Shown here piece by piece: positions 1 through 7,688 of a DNA stretch of 47,031 nucleotides. This DNA is from Burkholderiaceae bacterium (lineage in GTDB: Bacteria; Pseudomonadota; Gammaproteobacteria; Burkholderiales; Burkholderiaceae_E). How positions within the stretch are numbered: the first letter of the stretch is position 1; every line of letters starts with the position of its first letter. The translations under genes were made by a program, and so were the position numbers. Below the pieces are notes generated by a model that was not told the origin of the DNA, ran no database searches, and worked only from the letters and a program-made list of their open reading frames with translations. The stretch spans positions 1-47,031 of the forward strand of contig JAMLIS010000022.1 of NCBI GenBank assembly GCA_023954015.1. The letters are read 5' to 3'.

Positions 1-818
1 GTTGCGTGATCCTGTCCAGTGGCGAACGCACGATTGCGACGGCGATGGCCGAGGGCGGGCGCTCGATCAAGGCCGGGCAATCGGTGCGGCTACTCGATGT
101 TCCGGCCGCGCGTCGCTTTGGCGCTTGGGACGACCTGCACGGTTTCGCAAACGGGCCGGCGCTGTCGGACGCGATCAAGCGAGCAGCGGCGACGAATCAC
201 GGCCACGCGGGCCGCGCGTTCCTGCATCGACTGACGCACGATGGAAGCGACTTCGCGGCGGCGCTCGAACGCATCAAGTCGCTACCGACCTTCGAGGCCG
301 ACGGCAAGGAAGGCCAGGACAAGCGAGCGGCGGGGCGCTTCGCGTTGATGGCACTGGCCGGCGAACTGGCGACGGAATACGGCTTGACCGACTGGCCGGC
401 GGGCGCGGCGATCGAGGCGGCCGGCGAAGCATTCCGGGTGTGGCAAAGCCTGCGCGGCCGTGGCAACGATGAACGGCGGCAGATTCCCGAGCGCGTCGCC
501 GAATTCATCGACCGATACGGCGATGGCCGATTCTCGGATGCGGACGCGGCTGGCGATCCGAGGATTCCGCCGACCGTGCGCGCTGGCTGGTGGCGCGACG
601 AACCGAGCGGGCGCGTCTACCTGTTCAACGCGGCGGGGCTGCGCGAGGCGCTGCAAGGCTTCGACTTCAAGCGGGCGCTCGGCACCTTGCAGGAAGTCGG
701 CGCGCTGCCGGCGAGCAGCGGCGAACGCTCGAAGCCTGAGCGAGTCGCCGGCCGGCCGGGCACGGTGCGGCTGTACGCCATCCACGCCGACAAGCTGCGG
801 GGCGACGATGGCGCTTGA
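1..818 (+). CDS. DUF927-type primase/helicase, C-terminal part (5' end outside window)
   Basis: The reading frame is open from the first base, so the gene begins upstream of the window. The visible part opens with a VILSSGER block followed by AMAEGGR and an AGQSVRLLDVPA segment, the pattern of the C-terminal half of DUF927 proteins. These are large phage, plasmid and ICE proteins that combine primase-like and P-loop ATPase regions. The end of the protein (VRAGWWRD...LYAIHADKL) is a small winged-helix-like tail often seen there. No ATPase motif is visible because that part lies off the window. The next gene starts inside this one (ATG at 808, stop 816-818), implying translational coupling. It is probably the replication protein of the integrated element. 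Confidence 0.7.
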   Translation, partial: CVILSSGERTIATAMAEGGRSIKAGQSVRLLDVPAARRFGAWDDLHGFANGPALSDAIKRAAATNHGHAGRAFLHRLTHDGSDFAAALERIKSLPTFEADGKEGQDKRAAGRFALMALAGELATEYGLTDWPAGAAIEAAGEAFRVWQSLRGRGNDERRQIPERVAEFIDRYGDGRFSDADAAGDPRIPPTVRAGWWRDEPSGRVYLFNAAGLREALQGFDFKRALGTLQEVGALPASSGERSKPERVAGRPGTVRLYAIHADKLRGDDGA

Positions 819-1404
819 AGCCTTACTCGCACGGCTTGAGGCCGACTCTGTTACGCCTGTTACGCCTGCCGAAACAGCGGACGTAACAGCGAAACCCGCG
901 CCAGTATTGGCTTGCACGGCTGTTACGCCTGTTACGTCGCCTGCGGACGTTACGGCACGCGCGACGCTGTGGCTGCTGCACTTCCCCGACTTGGACCCGG
1001 TAGCCGTGGCGTTCGCGCCGGAACGCGATCAAGCCGAAGTGCTCGCGGCCTACCCCGATGCGCTCGCGGCCGAGCCGATGCGCGAACCGCTACCCGTGCC
1101 GATCCCCGGCGATCTGCTCGCGCTGTTCGACGCCTGCACGAATGCGGGGCTGTACGGCGACGACGACCGCGCGGCGCTGCCTGCGATGTTCGCGCTCGAC
1201 GCCGAGGGCACGCGCCGACTGATCGAGGCCATGCACGCCGAGATTCGATCGTGCAGGCGATGCAGGCACTTCCGCCGGCCGGGGCTGTCCGATGGCTACT
1301 GCGTCGGACGAGACGACTTGCCGAGCGTGTACGGGCTGCTGCGCGCGCTGCCCGACGACAAGGGGCTGCGGTGCGATGCCTTCGACCGGGGGGCGACACG
1401 ATGA
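808..1404 (+). CDS. Small Cys-rich mobile-element protein, function unknown
   Basis: A 198-residue protein whose ATG at 808 overlaps the end of the DUF927 gene and whose stop overlaps the ATG of the next gene (ATGA at 1401), so all three genes are coupled. The first 50 residues carry a duplicated VTPVT motif (VTPVTPAETADVTA, then VTPVTSPADVTA) encoded by a duplicated 15-base DNA word. The middle part is acidic and hydrophobic. The C-terminal 60 residues contain CRRC and two further cysteines (near GYC and LRC) that could bind one zinc ion. I recognise it as a type often found between DUF927 genes and Toprim genes in islands, but I know no biochemical role. Confidence 0.65.
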   Translation: MALEALLARLEADSVTPVTPAETADVTAKPAPVLACTAVTPVTSPADVTARATLWLLHFPDLDPVAVAFAPERDQAEVLAAYPDALAAEPMREPLPVPIPGDLLALFDACTNAGLYGDDDRAALPAMFALDAEGTRRLIEAMHAEIRSCRRCRHFRRPGLSDGYCVGRDDLPSVYGLLRALPDDKGLRCDAFDRGATR

Positions 1405-2291
1405 CGGCTTATCGTGCTGGCCCGATAAAGCGCGAACGGCGCACGCGCGAGCAGATCGAGCAGCTAGACGCGCAGATCATCGGCGTACTGAGCGAGGATC
1501 ATCCGCAGTCGGTGCGCCATGTGTTCTACCGGATGACGGACCCGCGCTTGCCCGAGCCCGTCGAGAAGTCGCAGCGAGGCTATCGGCACGTTCAGGACCG
1601 CTGCGTGAAGGTGCGCCGCGATGGCCGCATCCCCTACGGCTGGATCGCCGACATGAGCCGGCGCGGGTACTACGTCAACACGTTTCACGGCGCGGGCGAC
1701 TTCCTGCGCCGGATGCGCGGGCTGTACCGGGCCGACCTGTGGCGCGATGCGTCGGTGCGCTGTGAAGTCTGGGTCGAGTCGCGCTCGATCGCGTCCGTGC
1801 TGATCGACGACTGCGACGAGCTGGCCGTCGCACTGCTGCCCTGCGGCGGATTCAGTAGCCTGTCCTTCGCCCATGCGGCGGCTGAGGAACACAACGCGAC
1901 CGACGATGATCGGCCGCTCGTCGTCGTCTACATCGGCGACTATGACCCGGCGGGCGTGCTGATCGACCAGGCGCTCGAACGCGAACTACGCCTACACCTG
2001 AGCGAGCGCATTCCGCTGCACTTCTCGCGCGTCGGGATCAACGCCGAGCAGATCGAGCATCACGACTTGCCGACGAAACCGCGCAAGGCGGGCGACCGAC
2101 GATCGTTGCACGTCAAGGCGACGGTAGAGGCCGAAGCGATGCCGGCGCGAATCCTGCGCGGCATCCTGCGCGAGCGGATCGAACGAATGCTTCCCGAAGG
2201 CGCGCTCGCGGCGGCGAAGGTAGCCGAGCAATCCGAGCGGGCGCATATCGAGCGGGTCGCCCGGATGATGAGCAACCGGGGGGCGGGGTGA
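1401..2291 (+). CDS. Toprim-domain protein resembling stand-alone topoisomerase VI A/Spo11
   Basis: A 296-residue protein, ATG at 1401. The N-terminal third looks like a winged-helix domain with VRHVFYRMTD (Tyr43), which resembles the segment that carries the catalytic tyrosine in topoisomerase VI A and Spo11. It is followed by a YRHVQD...GRIPYGWIAD segment typical of related phage proteins. A Toprim domain follows: EVWVES supplies the conserved Glu126, and YIGDYDPAG supplies the metal-binding Asp180 and Asp182. No B-subunit (GHKL ATPase) gene is in the window. Single-chain topo VI A relatives are known from mobile elements, so a DNA-nicking, joining or recombination role in element replication is plausible. 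The Toprim call is firm; the enzymatic activity is an inference. Confidence 0.65.
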   Translation: MTAYRAGPIKRERRTREQIEQLDAQIIGVLSEDHPQSVRHVFYRMTDPRLPEPVEKSQRGYRHVQDRCVKVRRDGRIPYGWIADMSRRGYYVNTFHGAGDFLRRMRGLYRADLWRDASVRCEVWVESRSIASVLIDDCDELAVALLPCGGFSSLSFAHAAAEEHNATDDDRPLVVVYIGDYDPAGVLIDQALERELRLHLSERIPLHFSRVGINAEQIEHHDLPTKPRKAGDRRSLHVKATVEAEAMPARILRGILRERIERMLPEGALAAAKVAEQSERAHIERVARMMSNRGAG

Positions 2292-2509
2292 AAGTCTGGG
2301 AAGGCGCGAAGCGGAAACCGCACGCCCTCTCACGCAGAGATTTTTTCGTCCCGCTTGAATCGGAATCAAATGGGCCGGGGGTGGGTCGAAAGTCTGGGGC
2401 TCGCCGACGGACACCGGGCGTGCTCGTTTCCTTCGCTAACCGTCCAGAAAAATGCCGACGGCGGGGGGCGATCGAAAGTCTGGCGCTCGGAGCAGGAAAC
2501 CGGGCGCGC
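2278..2509 (+). repeat. Three imperfect ~47-bp direct repeats with AAAGTCTGG core
   Basis: Three units lie at about 2278-2325, 2376-2423 and 2463-2509. Each has a G-run, then GAAAGTCTGG (cores at 2291, 2389 and 2475), and about 15 bases further on GGA(A/C)ACCG followed by a G/C-rich CG(C/T)GC end. The unit starts are 98 and 87 bases apart. The three units fall in different reading frames, so this is DNA-level repetition and not a protein repeat. They fill most of the 370-bp gap between the Toprim gene and the zinc-ribbon gene. They could be binding sites (iterons) of an element protein or structured RNA; nothing else is seen in the gap. Confidence 0.7.
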
Positions 2510-2661
2510 AGTGCGAGCCTGCTAATTCCGTAGAACTGGAACGAATCGACGAGCACGAGTTAGCTCCATTTTCGCTATTCCGATCAATGAGTTAATGCGC
2601 ATGAACGGGCGAAGCGTGGCGCAATATCGCTGATGATTTCGTATTCTGTGAAGGGCTAAGA

Positions 2662-3252
2662 ATGGGCCGAGGTGGGATGCGATACGGGGCCGGCCGGCCG
2701 GGCTGGCACGTCAAGGCCGAGCACTGTCGGAGCCTGGACGCACGACGCCTGCAGCGCGACGGCTGGCTTCGGCCAGGCGCGTCTTGCGTATGGGGTTGGA
2801 GGAACGGCGACGGCGAATCGACCGGCTCGATTTCGCTACTCGCCGAGGCCGACGCATTGCGGCTGTCGTACACGTTGAACGGCGAGCCGACGACGCGGCG
2901 GGTTCCGATCCTGCGGTCTGCCTGCCACTATGGCGGCGCACGTTCGTGGTTCGCCTGTCCGACCTGCGGCACGCGCGTAGCGATTCTGTACCTGCGTCGC
3001 GCCTTCGCTTGTCGCAAGTGCTCGCACGTAGCCTATGCGAGCCAATCCGAGGACGACCTAGGCCGCGCATGGCGCAAGCAATGGAAGGCCGAAGCGAAAC
3101 TCGACGAGCATTGGCGCAGGCCGAAGGGCATGCATGAATCGACGCACGCGAAGCTGCTCGCCGTGATCCTCGAGTGCGAGCAACGGCGCGATGCGGCGCT
3201 ATTCGACTTCGCTGCTCGACACTTCCCGCACCTGATGCCCGAGGGGTTCTAG
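2662..3252 (+). CDS. Island-borne zinc-ribbon protein, function unknown
   Basis: A 196-residue protein starting at ATG 2662 (an in-frame ATG at 2677 is an alternative). It begins with a basic RYGAGRPGWH motif, has a central beta-rich part, and then a zinc ribbon made of CPTC (with RVAILYL after it) and CRKC, ending with a charged helical tail. This architecture is common in genomic islands and prophages of Burkholderiales and Xanthomonadales, next to replication and integration genes. The zinc ribbon suggests nucleic-acid binding. No enzyme motif is visible. The gene is separated from the Toprim gene by the repeat region, so it may have its own promoter. Confidence 0.7.
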   Translation: MGRGGMRYGAGRPGWHVKAEHCRSLDARRLQRDGWLRPGASCVWGWRNGDGESTGSISLLAEADALRLSYTLNGEPTTRRVPILRSACHYGGARSWFACPTCGTRVAILYLRRAFACRKCSHVAYASQSEDDLGRAWRKQWKAEAKLDEHWRRPKGMHESTHAKLLAVILECEQRRDAALFDFAARHFPHLMPEGF

Positions 3253-3326
3253 GCCGAACGGCACGCGCGACCATTAACGGCTACCGCGGCGGGCAGTGGA
3301 GCGAGCCGCGCGAACTGCCGAAGGCG

Positions 3327-3458
3327 ATGAACGCGCTATCGCAGGAGCAGCGACATCTACTAGCCGAGTTTCAGGCACAAAAAAGCAACAATGTAAACTT
3401 CTGGCTGGGCAAATCCTCCCCTGGGCCCGATGATTTCGCCGCGGGAAAAAAGAAGTAG
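3327..3458 (+). CDS. Possible small protein (43 aa)
   Basis: A short open frame from ATG 3327: MNALSQEQRHLLAEFQAQ, then a polar tail ending in AAGKKK. The N-terminus reads like an amphipathic helix and the frame lies between two real genes on the same strand. No good ribosome-binding site is visible and I do not recognise the sequence. It may be spurious. Confidence 0.25.
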   Translation: MNALSQEQRHLLAEFQAQKSNNVNFWLGKSSPGPDDFAAGKKK

Positions 3459-3492
3459 TAGCGATCTAGCTTATCAATCAGGGGAGGTTCGG

Positions 3493-4746
3493 ATGCGGAA
3501 GCTAACGTGTGCGGTTATCTCGGTGTCTATGGCCGTAACCGGCTGTGCAACATCATCTGCGGATATTGCGACTGCCTACGTGTCCCCGCTCCAATACCAA
3601 GGGTACGACTGCGAGCAGATCATCACAGAGACTCGCCGGCTTGAGCAGCGCGTCCACGAGTTAGGCGGCCGCCTTGATGAGGCGGCGTCTAACGACAAGG
3701 CGATCATGGGCGTCGGTCTTGTCCTTTTTTGGCCTGTCCTGTTCGCCCTTGGGGGCACCAAGCAACAAGAAGCAGAGTACGCGCGAATCCGAGGGGAATA
3801 TGAGGCGCTTCAACAGGTAGCCGTACAGAAGAAGTGCTCGCGCCAAATGGTTGCTAGCGCCAATGCTGCTAGCGCTGTGTCTCAAAGTGGGGGGCAAGAG
3901 AAGGGCGAACTCGCGATCGACCCGTCGATTCCGCGAATCCCCGGCAACGACCTTTCTATCGGAGCTAGAACGGTTTCCCTCGGTGACGGCGATTGGATTG
4001 AGTTGAGCAAGTCTGATGGAAACGTCCTTGCATCCACGTTGCCGAGCTCAGGTGCAGCCGCCCTGTACGCGGGGAATTCTCAAGAAGTGAAGGTGGCGAC
4101 AACGGTTGCCGCAGAGGCACGAGGCGGCGCATTGGGACGCATAGTTGTGGTTTCAGCGAACCCTCAGGCCCATAGCGGACTTCAGACGTGGAACGTAGAG
4201 CCGTGCAAGGTTGCCGATGCGCGTATCGAGAAACTGGGGAACAATTTTGATCTGCCCGAATGCTTGTACGTTCGCCGGGTCAACGCGCTTGCACCCCAAG
4301 TAGCGAGTGATCTGACCGTTGCACTCGCATGGGCACAGTCTCAAAGGCTGTCTACTGCGCCGATCTACTTTGAAGTCGGTTACGCAAAGTACGGTCATAA
4401 CGGCTTCCTCGCTACTAAGGCTTTTCTTCCGAACAGCGAAGCCGCTGACGAGGGCGCAGCGATGAGTTGGGGAAGGAGCCTTGCAAGGTCCATGCGCCCG
4501 CTCGCTCAAGGCACATTGGCAAGGGCGTATCTCCCCCCGTCGTTAAACGCTCCAATGCCTCCGAGCGCTCCGAAAGCTTTGGCTGACCCCGCTATCCCGG
4601 CTTCTACTGCGGTGGTAGTCCCCCCGTCGGCGGAAGAACCGGCGACCCGGAAAGGTGGATCGGTCGAGGCTTCGGAAGCGTTTCGAGAGCGGGAACGCTC
4701 CGCGCTGGAAGCAACCGGAATACGCGTGATCGGCGGTCCTCGGTAG
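3493..4746 (+). CDS. Predicted outer-membrane lipoprotein
   Basis: A 417-residue protein with a strong Shine-Dalgarno sequence (GGGGAGG at 3481-3487) before ATG 3493. The first 18 residues are a lipoprotein signal ending in the lipobox VTGC (Cys18). Next come a YVSPLQYQGYDC segment, a coiled-coil-like stretch, and a hydrophobic segment (GVGLVLFWPVLFALGG), the layout of a widespread family of small proteobacterial lipoproteins. The C-terminal 250 residues are an extension I do not recognise, ending in a Pro/Ala-rich linker. Codon use is visibly more AT-rich than in the neighbours, suggesting a separate origin (a moron-type cargo gene). Function unknown. Confidence 0.75.
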   Translation: MRKLTCAVISVSMAVTGCATSSADIATAYVSPLQYQGYDCEQIITETRRLEQRVHELGGRLDEAASNDKAIMGVGLVLFWPVLFALGGTKQQEAEYARIRGEYEALQQVAVQKKCSRQMVASANAASAVSQSGGQEKGELAIDPSIPRIPGNDLSIGARTVSLGDGDWIELSKSDGNVLASTLPSSGAAALYAGNSQEVKVATTVAAEARGGALGRIVVVSANPQAHSGLQTWNVEPCKVADARIEKLGNNFDLPECLYVRRVNALAPQVASDLTVALAWAQSQRLSTAPIYFEVGYAKYGHNGFLATKAFLPNSEAADEGAAMSWGRSLARSMRPLAQGTLARAYLPPSLNAPMPPSAPKALADPAIPASTAVVVPPSAEEPATRKGGSVEASEAFRERERSALEATGIRVIGGPR

Positions 4747-5055
4747 CGAAGCTAAGGTCTTGGCCGTGCAAGGCGAGTGGTGCCTCGAACTGCGAAGGCC
4801 GACGCCGCCCTAGCGGCCGGGATTTCCGAGTGGTGATCCATGACACGCATTCATGCGGGCGACCGCGAGCGGCGCAAAATCGAGGGTGCAGACTAGGCCG
4901 AAAAGCGAAATTCCACACCGTCGAATACTCCCGAAAACGGGAGCAGCGGGGCCTTCCTGGGGGCAACTTTGGGGGCAACTTGCAAAGCGCCGAAGGTGCA
5001 TAGTTAGCAACGGCGCGGGATTTGGCGGCTTTTGTGGTTGACGCCGGCCCAAAAC
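4747..5055. other. Non-coding end region with hairpin and tandem 12-bp repeats
   Basis: No credible gene. It contains a perfect hairpin CTCCCG-AAAA-CGGGAG (4928-4943) and, 14 bases later, a perfect tandem duplication of TGGGGGCAACTT (4958-4969 and 4970-4981). Tandem short repeats like this beside an element end resemble arm-type binding sites of tyrosine integrases. The att interpretation is an inference: no core duplication could be identified inside the window. Confidence 0.4.
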
Positions 5056-5088
5056 AAAACCCCAACCGTTCTCGGTTGGGGTTTTTTT
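5056..5088 (+). terminator. Rho-independent terminator
   Basis: A perfect 13-bp stem (AAAACCCCAACCG at 5056-5068, CGGTTGGGGTTTT at 5073-5085) with the tetraloop TTCT and a run of seven T. The A-rich 5' side makes it likely to work in both directions. It separates the lipoprotein-side DNA from the IS-rich region. Confidence 0.9.
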
Positions 5089-5094
5089 GTTGTC

Positions 5095-5374
5095 TGATCG
5101 CGCCGGTTCCCGCGTGTTGTTGGGGGTTCCTGCGGAAGCCTGCGGACTTCGCAGCCACCCGAATTGGCCGTTCCGGGCCACATTCCACTCTCTCCTGGCC
5201 ATTCCTCGATCCGACCTCGCTCCCTGGAACTGGCCCGAAGTCCGCAAAGGCCGCAACGCAGCCCCTTACAGATCAAAGGGTTACGCGCGCACGAATCAAG
5301 CGGTCGGATTGCAGCATTGGCTACCGGAGTGGGCAAACGTCCCTAGCGCAAAGCCAACAGTCTTATCGTGCGCT
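5095..5374. other. Intergenic DNA, no feature seen
   Basis: About 280 bp between the terminator and the end of the convergent Sel1-type gene. Open frames here are antisense extensions of that gene. I see no tRNA, repeat or promoter that I can support. Confidence 0.5.
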
Positions 5375-5794
5375 CTATTCGATCTGTTCAAACAGTTTCT
5401 GCGCAGCGAGCCTGGCAGCGGCGTCTTGCGCCGGAGCAAGCGGTTCAAGATCTACCCCGTCACGACCTGCGACGTAGGCTGGACCGCCGACGTCATCGTC
5501 GTAGTCCGAACCGTCCTCGTTGATGGCGGAGTGCGCGTCCCGAGTCAGATCCGTTCCGACCAACTGCGAGAGATACACCCACGTCCAGCATCGCTGTAGG
5601 TCACCCTGATCGTGTTCCTCAATGAGCTGGAGCATGGCGTCCGTATCTCCCCTCTCGGCAGCCAGCGTCAGCCAATGCTTGGCGTCTGAAGTGCGGCCCA
5701 TGCGTTCTGCGATCGCCGCAATCGCTGCTGGGTCAGCATCGACGCCGTGGCGCGGCTGCTCGAAGAAGGACGGATCGTCAAATCGATCCGCCAA
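5375..5794 (-). pseudogene. Sel1-repeat-type protein, 5'-truncated by IS21 DNA
   Basis: About 139 residues are readable on the minus strand. They include a Sel1/TPR-like helix pair (AKHWLTLAAERGDTDAMLQLIEEHDQG), a CWTWVYLSQLVGTDLT segment, and an acidic YDDDVGGP stretch before a C-terminal helix. The only possible start in frame is a TTG at 5794 without a Shine-Dalgarno sequence, and a stop codon lies just upstream where the IS21 istA remnant begins. The original N-terminus is therefore missing and expression is doubtful. Intact relatives are small Sel1-repeat proteins of unknown role. Confidence 0.6.
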
Positions 5795-5810
5795 GTCGAG
5801 AAGTGCATCC

Positions 5811-5927
5811 TATGCAGACGGTTCCCGGGCTGGCACCATCGACCGGCAGGCCGAGCGCGACGTGCAGGTGCGTGATCTCGCCGTCTACGAGCAACTGCTG
5901 CAAACCGAGCTGCAGGAGGCTGCGTGA
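5811..5927 (+). pseudogene. IstA transposase C-terminal remnant
   Basis: The in-frame peptide ending RDLAVYEQLLQTELQEAA is the extreme C-terminus of an IS21 IstA transposase. Its stop (TGA, 5925-5927) overlaps the istB ATG in the usual TGATG arrangement. Everything upstream, including the DDE catalytic core, is absent. Confidence 0.7.
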
Positions 5928-6787
5928 TGAGCCGCAAGACTGCCAACGCCGGCGACGCCGCCGTGCTCGCCGCGATGCCCTCGGCGATGACCACGCCCGC
6001 TCAGCTCGAACGACTGGGCGAGCACCTGCGCAAGCTGCGCCTGTTCAAGAGCGGCGAGCGCCTGGAAGCGATGCTGCAGCACGCTGCCGCTCACGAGTTG
6101 CCCTACGCGGAGTTCCTCGATCAGGTGCTCGGCGAGGAGGTCGCCGCCAAGACCAGCAAGAACATCGCGATGCGCACCGCGATGGCACGCTTGCCGTTCA
6201 CCAAGCCGCTGGAGACCTTCGACTTCGGCTACCAGCCCTCGATCGACCGCAAGCAGGTCCTCGCCCTGGCGAGTTGCCACTTCATCGAACACGGCGACAA
6301 CGTGATCGTGCTCGGCCCGCCCGGGGTCGGCAAGACGCATCTGGCCGTGTCGCTGGGCCTCAAGGCGATCGAGGCCGGTTACCGGGTGCTGTTCACCACG
6401 GCGTCCAACCTCATCGCCGTACTCACCAAAGCCCACGCCGAGGGGCGGCTCGACGAGAAGCTGAAGGTCTACACCACGCCGCGGCTGTTGATCATCGACG
6501 AAATCGGCTACCTGCCCATCGATCGGCAGGGTGCCAACCTGTTCTTCCAGTTGATCAGCCGCCGCTACGAGCGCGGCCCGATGATCCTCACCAGCAACCA
6601 GAGCTTCGCCGCCTGGGGCGACGTGTTCGGCGACCGTGTGATCGCCACGGCGATTCTCGATCGCCTGCTGCATCACGCCGTGACGCTGAACATCCGCGGC
6701 AACTCGTATCGGCTCAAGGAGAAGATCAAGGCCGGTCTGGTCCGGTCCCTCGAAGACAACGGTTCCCAACCGGGTGGGGAAATTTAA
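5927..6787 (+). CDS. istB: IstB-like ATP-binding transposition helper
   Basis: A 286-residue AAA+ protein of the DnaC/IstB type that assists IstA in IS21 transposition. Walker A GPPGVGKT is at about residues 130-137 and Walker B LLIIDEIGYL at 187-196. TSNQSFAAWGDVF carries the sensor-1 region and RLLHHAVTLNIRGNSYR the C-terminal arginines. ATG 5927 is chosen because it overlaps the istA stop and has AGGAGG at 5914-5919; a GTG at 5924 is also in frame. The protein appears full-length, but with IstA lost it has no cognate transposase here. Confidence 0.9.
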   Translation: MSRKTANAGDAAVLAAMPSAMTTPAQLERLGEHLRKLRLFKSGERLEAMLQHAAAHELPYAEFLDQVLGEEVAAKTSKNIAMRTAMARLPFTKPLETFDFGYQPSIDRKQVLALASCHFIEHGDNVIVLGPPGVGKTHLAVSLGLKAIEAGYRVLFTTASNLIAVLTKAHAEGRLDEKLKVYTTPRLLIIDEIGYLPIDRQGANLFFQLISRRYERGPMILTSNQSFAAWGDVFGDRVIATAILDRLLHHAVTLNIRGNSYRLKEKIKAGLVRSLEDNGSQPGGEI

Positions 6788-6824
6788 AGTGTCGCGGGTG
6801 GGGAAAATTGAAATGCCCTTGACA

Positions 6825-7266
6825 CTTGCCAAGTGCCGGTGCTGCGGTTGGCGGGGTGGCGAACGACTTCGACGCTCAGGCCCGGATGCGCCGCCTCGAT
6901 GCTCTGCGCGCACTGACCGCCGTAGGCGGCATCGGTGTAGAGCTTGCACAGTCCCGGCACCTTGGCGACGGCCTGGGCCACGACGGGCGCTGCGGCGTCG
7001 CGATCCTGCACGCTGGCCGAGGTGACGGTGACGGCCAGCAGCAGGCCCAGCGTATCGACCACGAGATGGCGCTTGCGACCCTTGACCTTCTTGCCGGCGT
7101 CAAAGCCCGTCAGGCCACCTTGGGCCGTGCTGCGCGTGCTCTGCGCGTCGATGATGGCCGCCGTGGGTTCGGGGTTGCGCCCGATCCGGTCGCGCCACTG
7201 CTGGCGCAGCCGGTCGTGCATGGCTTCGAAGGTGCCGGCGCCCGCCCAGCGGCTGAAGGCGACGCT
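6825..7266 (-). pseudogene. IS5-family transposase fragment
   Basis: The minus-strand peptide runs from AFSRWAGAGTFEAMHDRL through IIDAQSTRSTAQGG (first catalytic Asp), GKKVKGRKRHLVVDTLGLLL and LYTDAAYGG (second Asp), then stops abruptly at the IS21 end (6824/6825). The N-terminal third and the C-terminal part with the catalytic Glu are gone. The fragment is bounded by IS21 on one side and by a scrap of a DUF6880-like gene on the other. It is non-functional. Confidence 0.8.
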
Positions 7267-7269
7267 CGA

Positions 7270-7321
7270 CGGCTCGACTATCGAGATTCGTCCGCACGCT
7301 CGGGACCTGGCTTGATCAGGT
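7270..7321 (+). pseudogene. 5' scrap of DUF6880-like gene, left of IS3
   Basis: If the IS3 element (7322-8692) and one copy of the GGT duplication are removed, the plus-strand frame reads without a break from ARLSRFVRTLGTWLDQV into THELLPKDPSAALSLFEAF. This short piece is thus the continuation of the gene at 8693-9941 and was separated from it by the insertion. Upstream the gene is lost at the IS5 junction near 7267. Confidence 0.6.
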
Positions 7322-7383
7322 TGATCTGGTCCCCATGAAACGGACACCACGAGGTCTGCTATTTTGACCATGTGGAGGTCGTC

Positions 7384-7688
7384 ATGAAGAAGGCAGGACC
7401 AGGCCGAAGTACACGGTGGAATTTCGAACGGCGGCGGTGTCGCAGGTCATCGACGGCAAGCGCAGCATCGCCGATGTAGCGGCCGCGCTGGACGTCCCGA
7501 AGGGGACGCTGGGCAACTGGGTGGCACGAGCGCACGCGGGGTTGGCGCCGACCATGCAGACCCCCTCGCGTCCGGTGACGGATCTCGAAGCGGAGGTGTC
7601 ACGGCTGCGAGCAGAGAACTCGCGCCTGAAGCTCGAGAAGGAGATTCTAAAAAAGGCGGCGGCGTACTTCGCGCGGGAGTCGACGTGA
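7384..7688 (+). pseudogene. IS3 OrfA (HTH), frameshifted near its start
   Basis: OrfA supplies the helix-turn-helix and leucine zipper. The body (EFRTAAVSQVIDGKRSIADVAAALDVPKGTLGNWVARA, then a leucine-zipper helix) is intact. The natural ATG at 7384, with GGAGG just upstream (7375-7379), is out of frame with it: one base is missing between 7384 and about 7402. Read from 7384, translation stops after about 30 codons. A GTG at 7416 is in frame but has no ribosome-binding site. Confidence 0.7.

Larger units (their letters stand above)
5811..6824 (+). mobile_element. IS21-family remnant (istA tail, istB, right end)
   Basis: It contains the last ~38 codons of istA, a complete istB and the right terminus. 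The right end shows the paired internal repeats CGGGTGGGGAAA (6771 and 6795, 24 bp apart) and the terminal sequence ending CCCTTGACA at 6824, both typical of IS21. The left end and nearly all of istA are missing, so it cannot move by itself. It truncates the Sel1-type gene on the left and the IS5 fragment on the right. Confidence 0.85.

Noticed and set aside
5087..5599. 170-residue plus-strand frame after the terminator
   Set aside because: Most of it is antisense to the Sel1-type coding segment and its start follows directly on a terminator.
7649..7655. AAAAAAG run in the IS3 element as a lesion
   Set aside because: It is the normal programmed -1 slippage site between orfA and orfB, so it was not counted among the damaging frameshifts.
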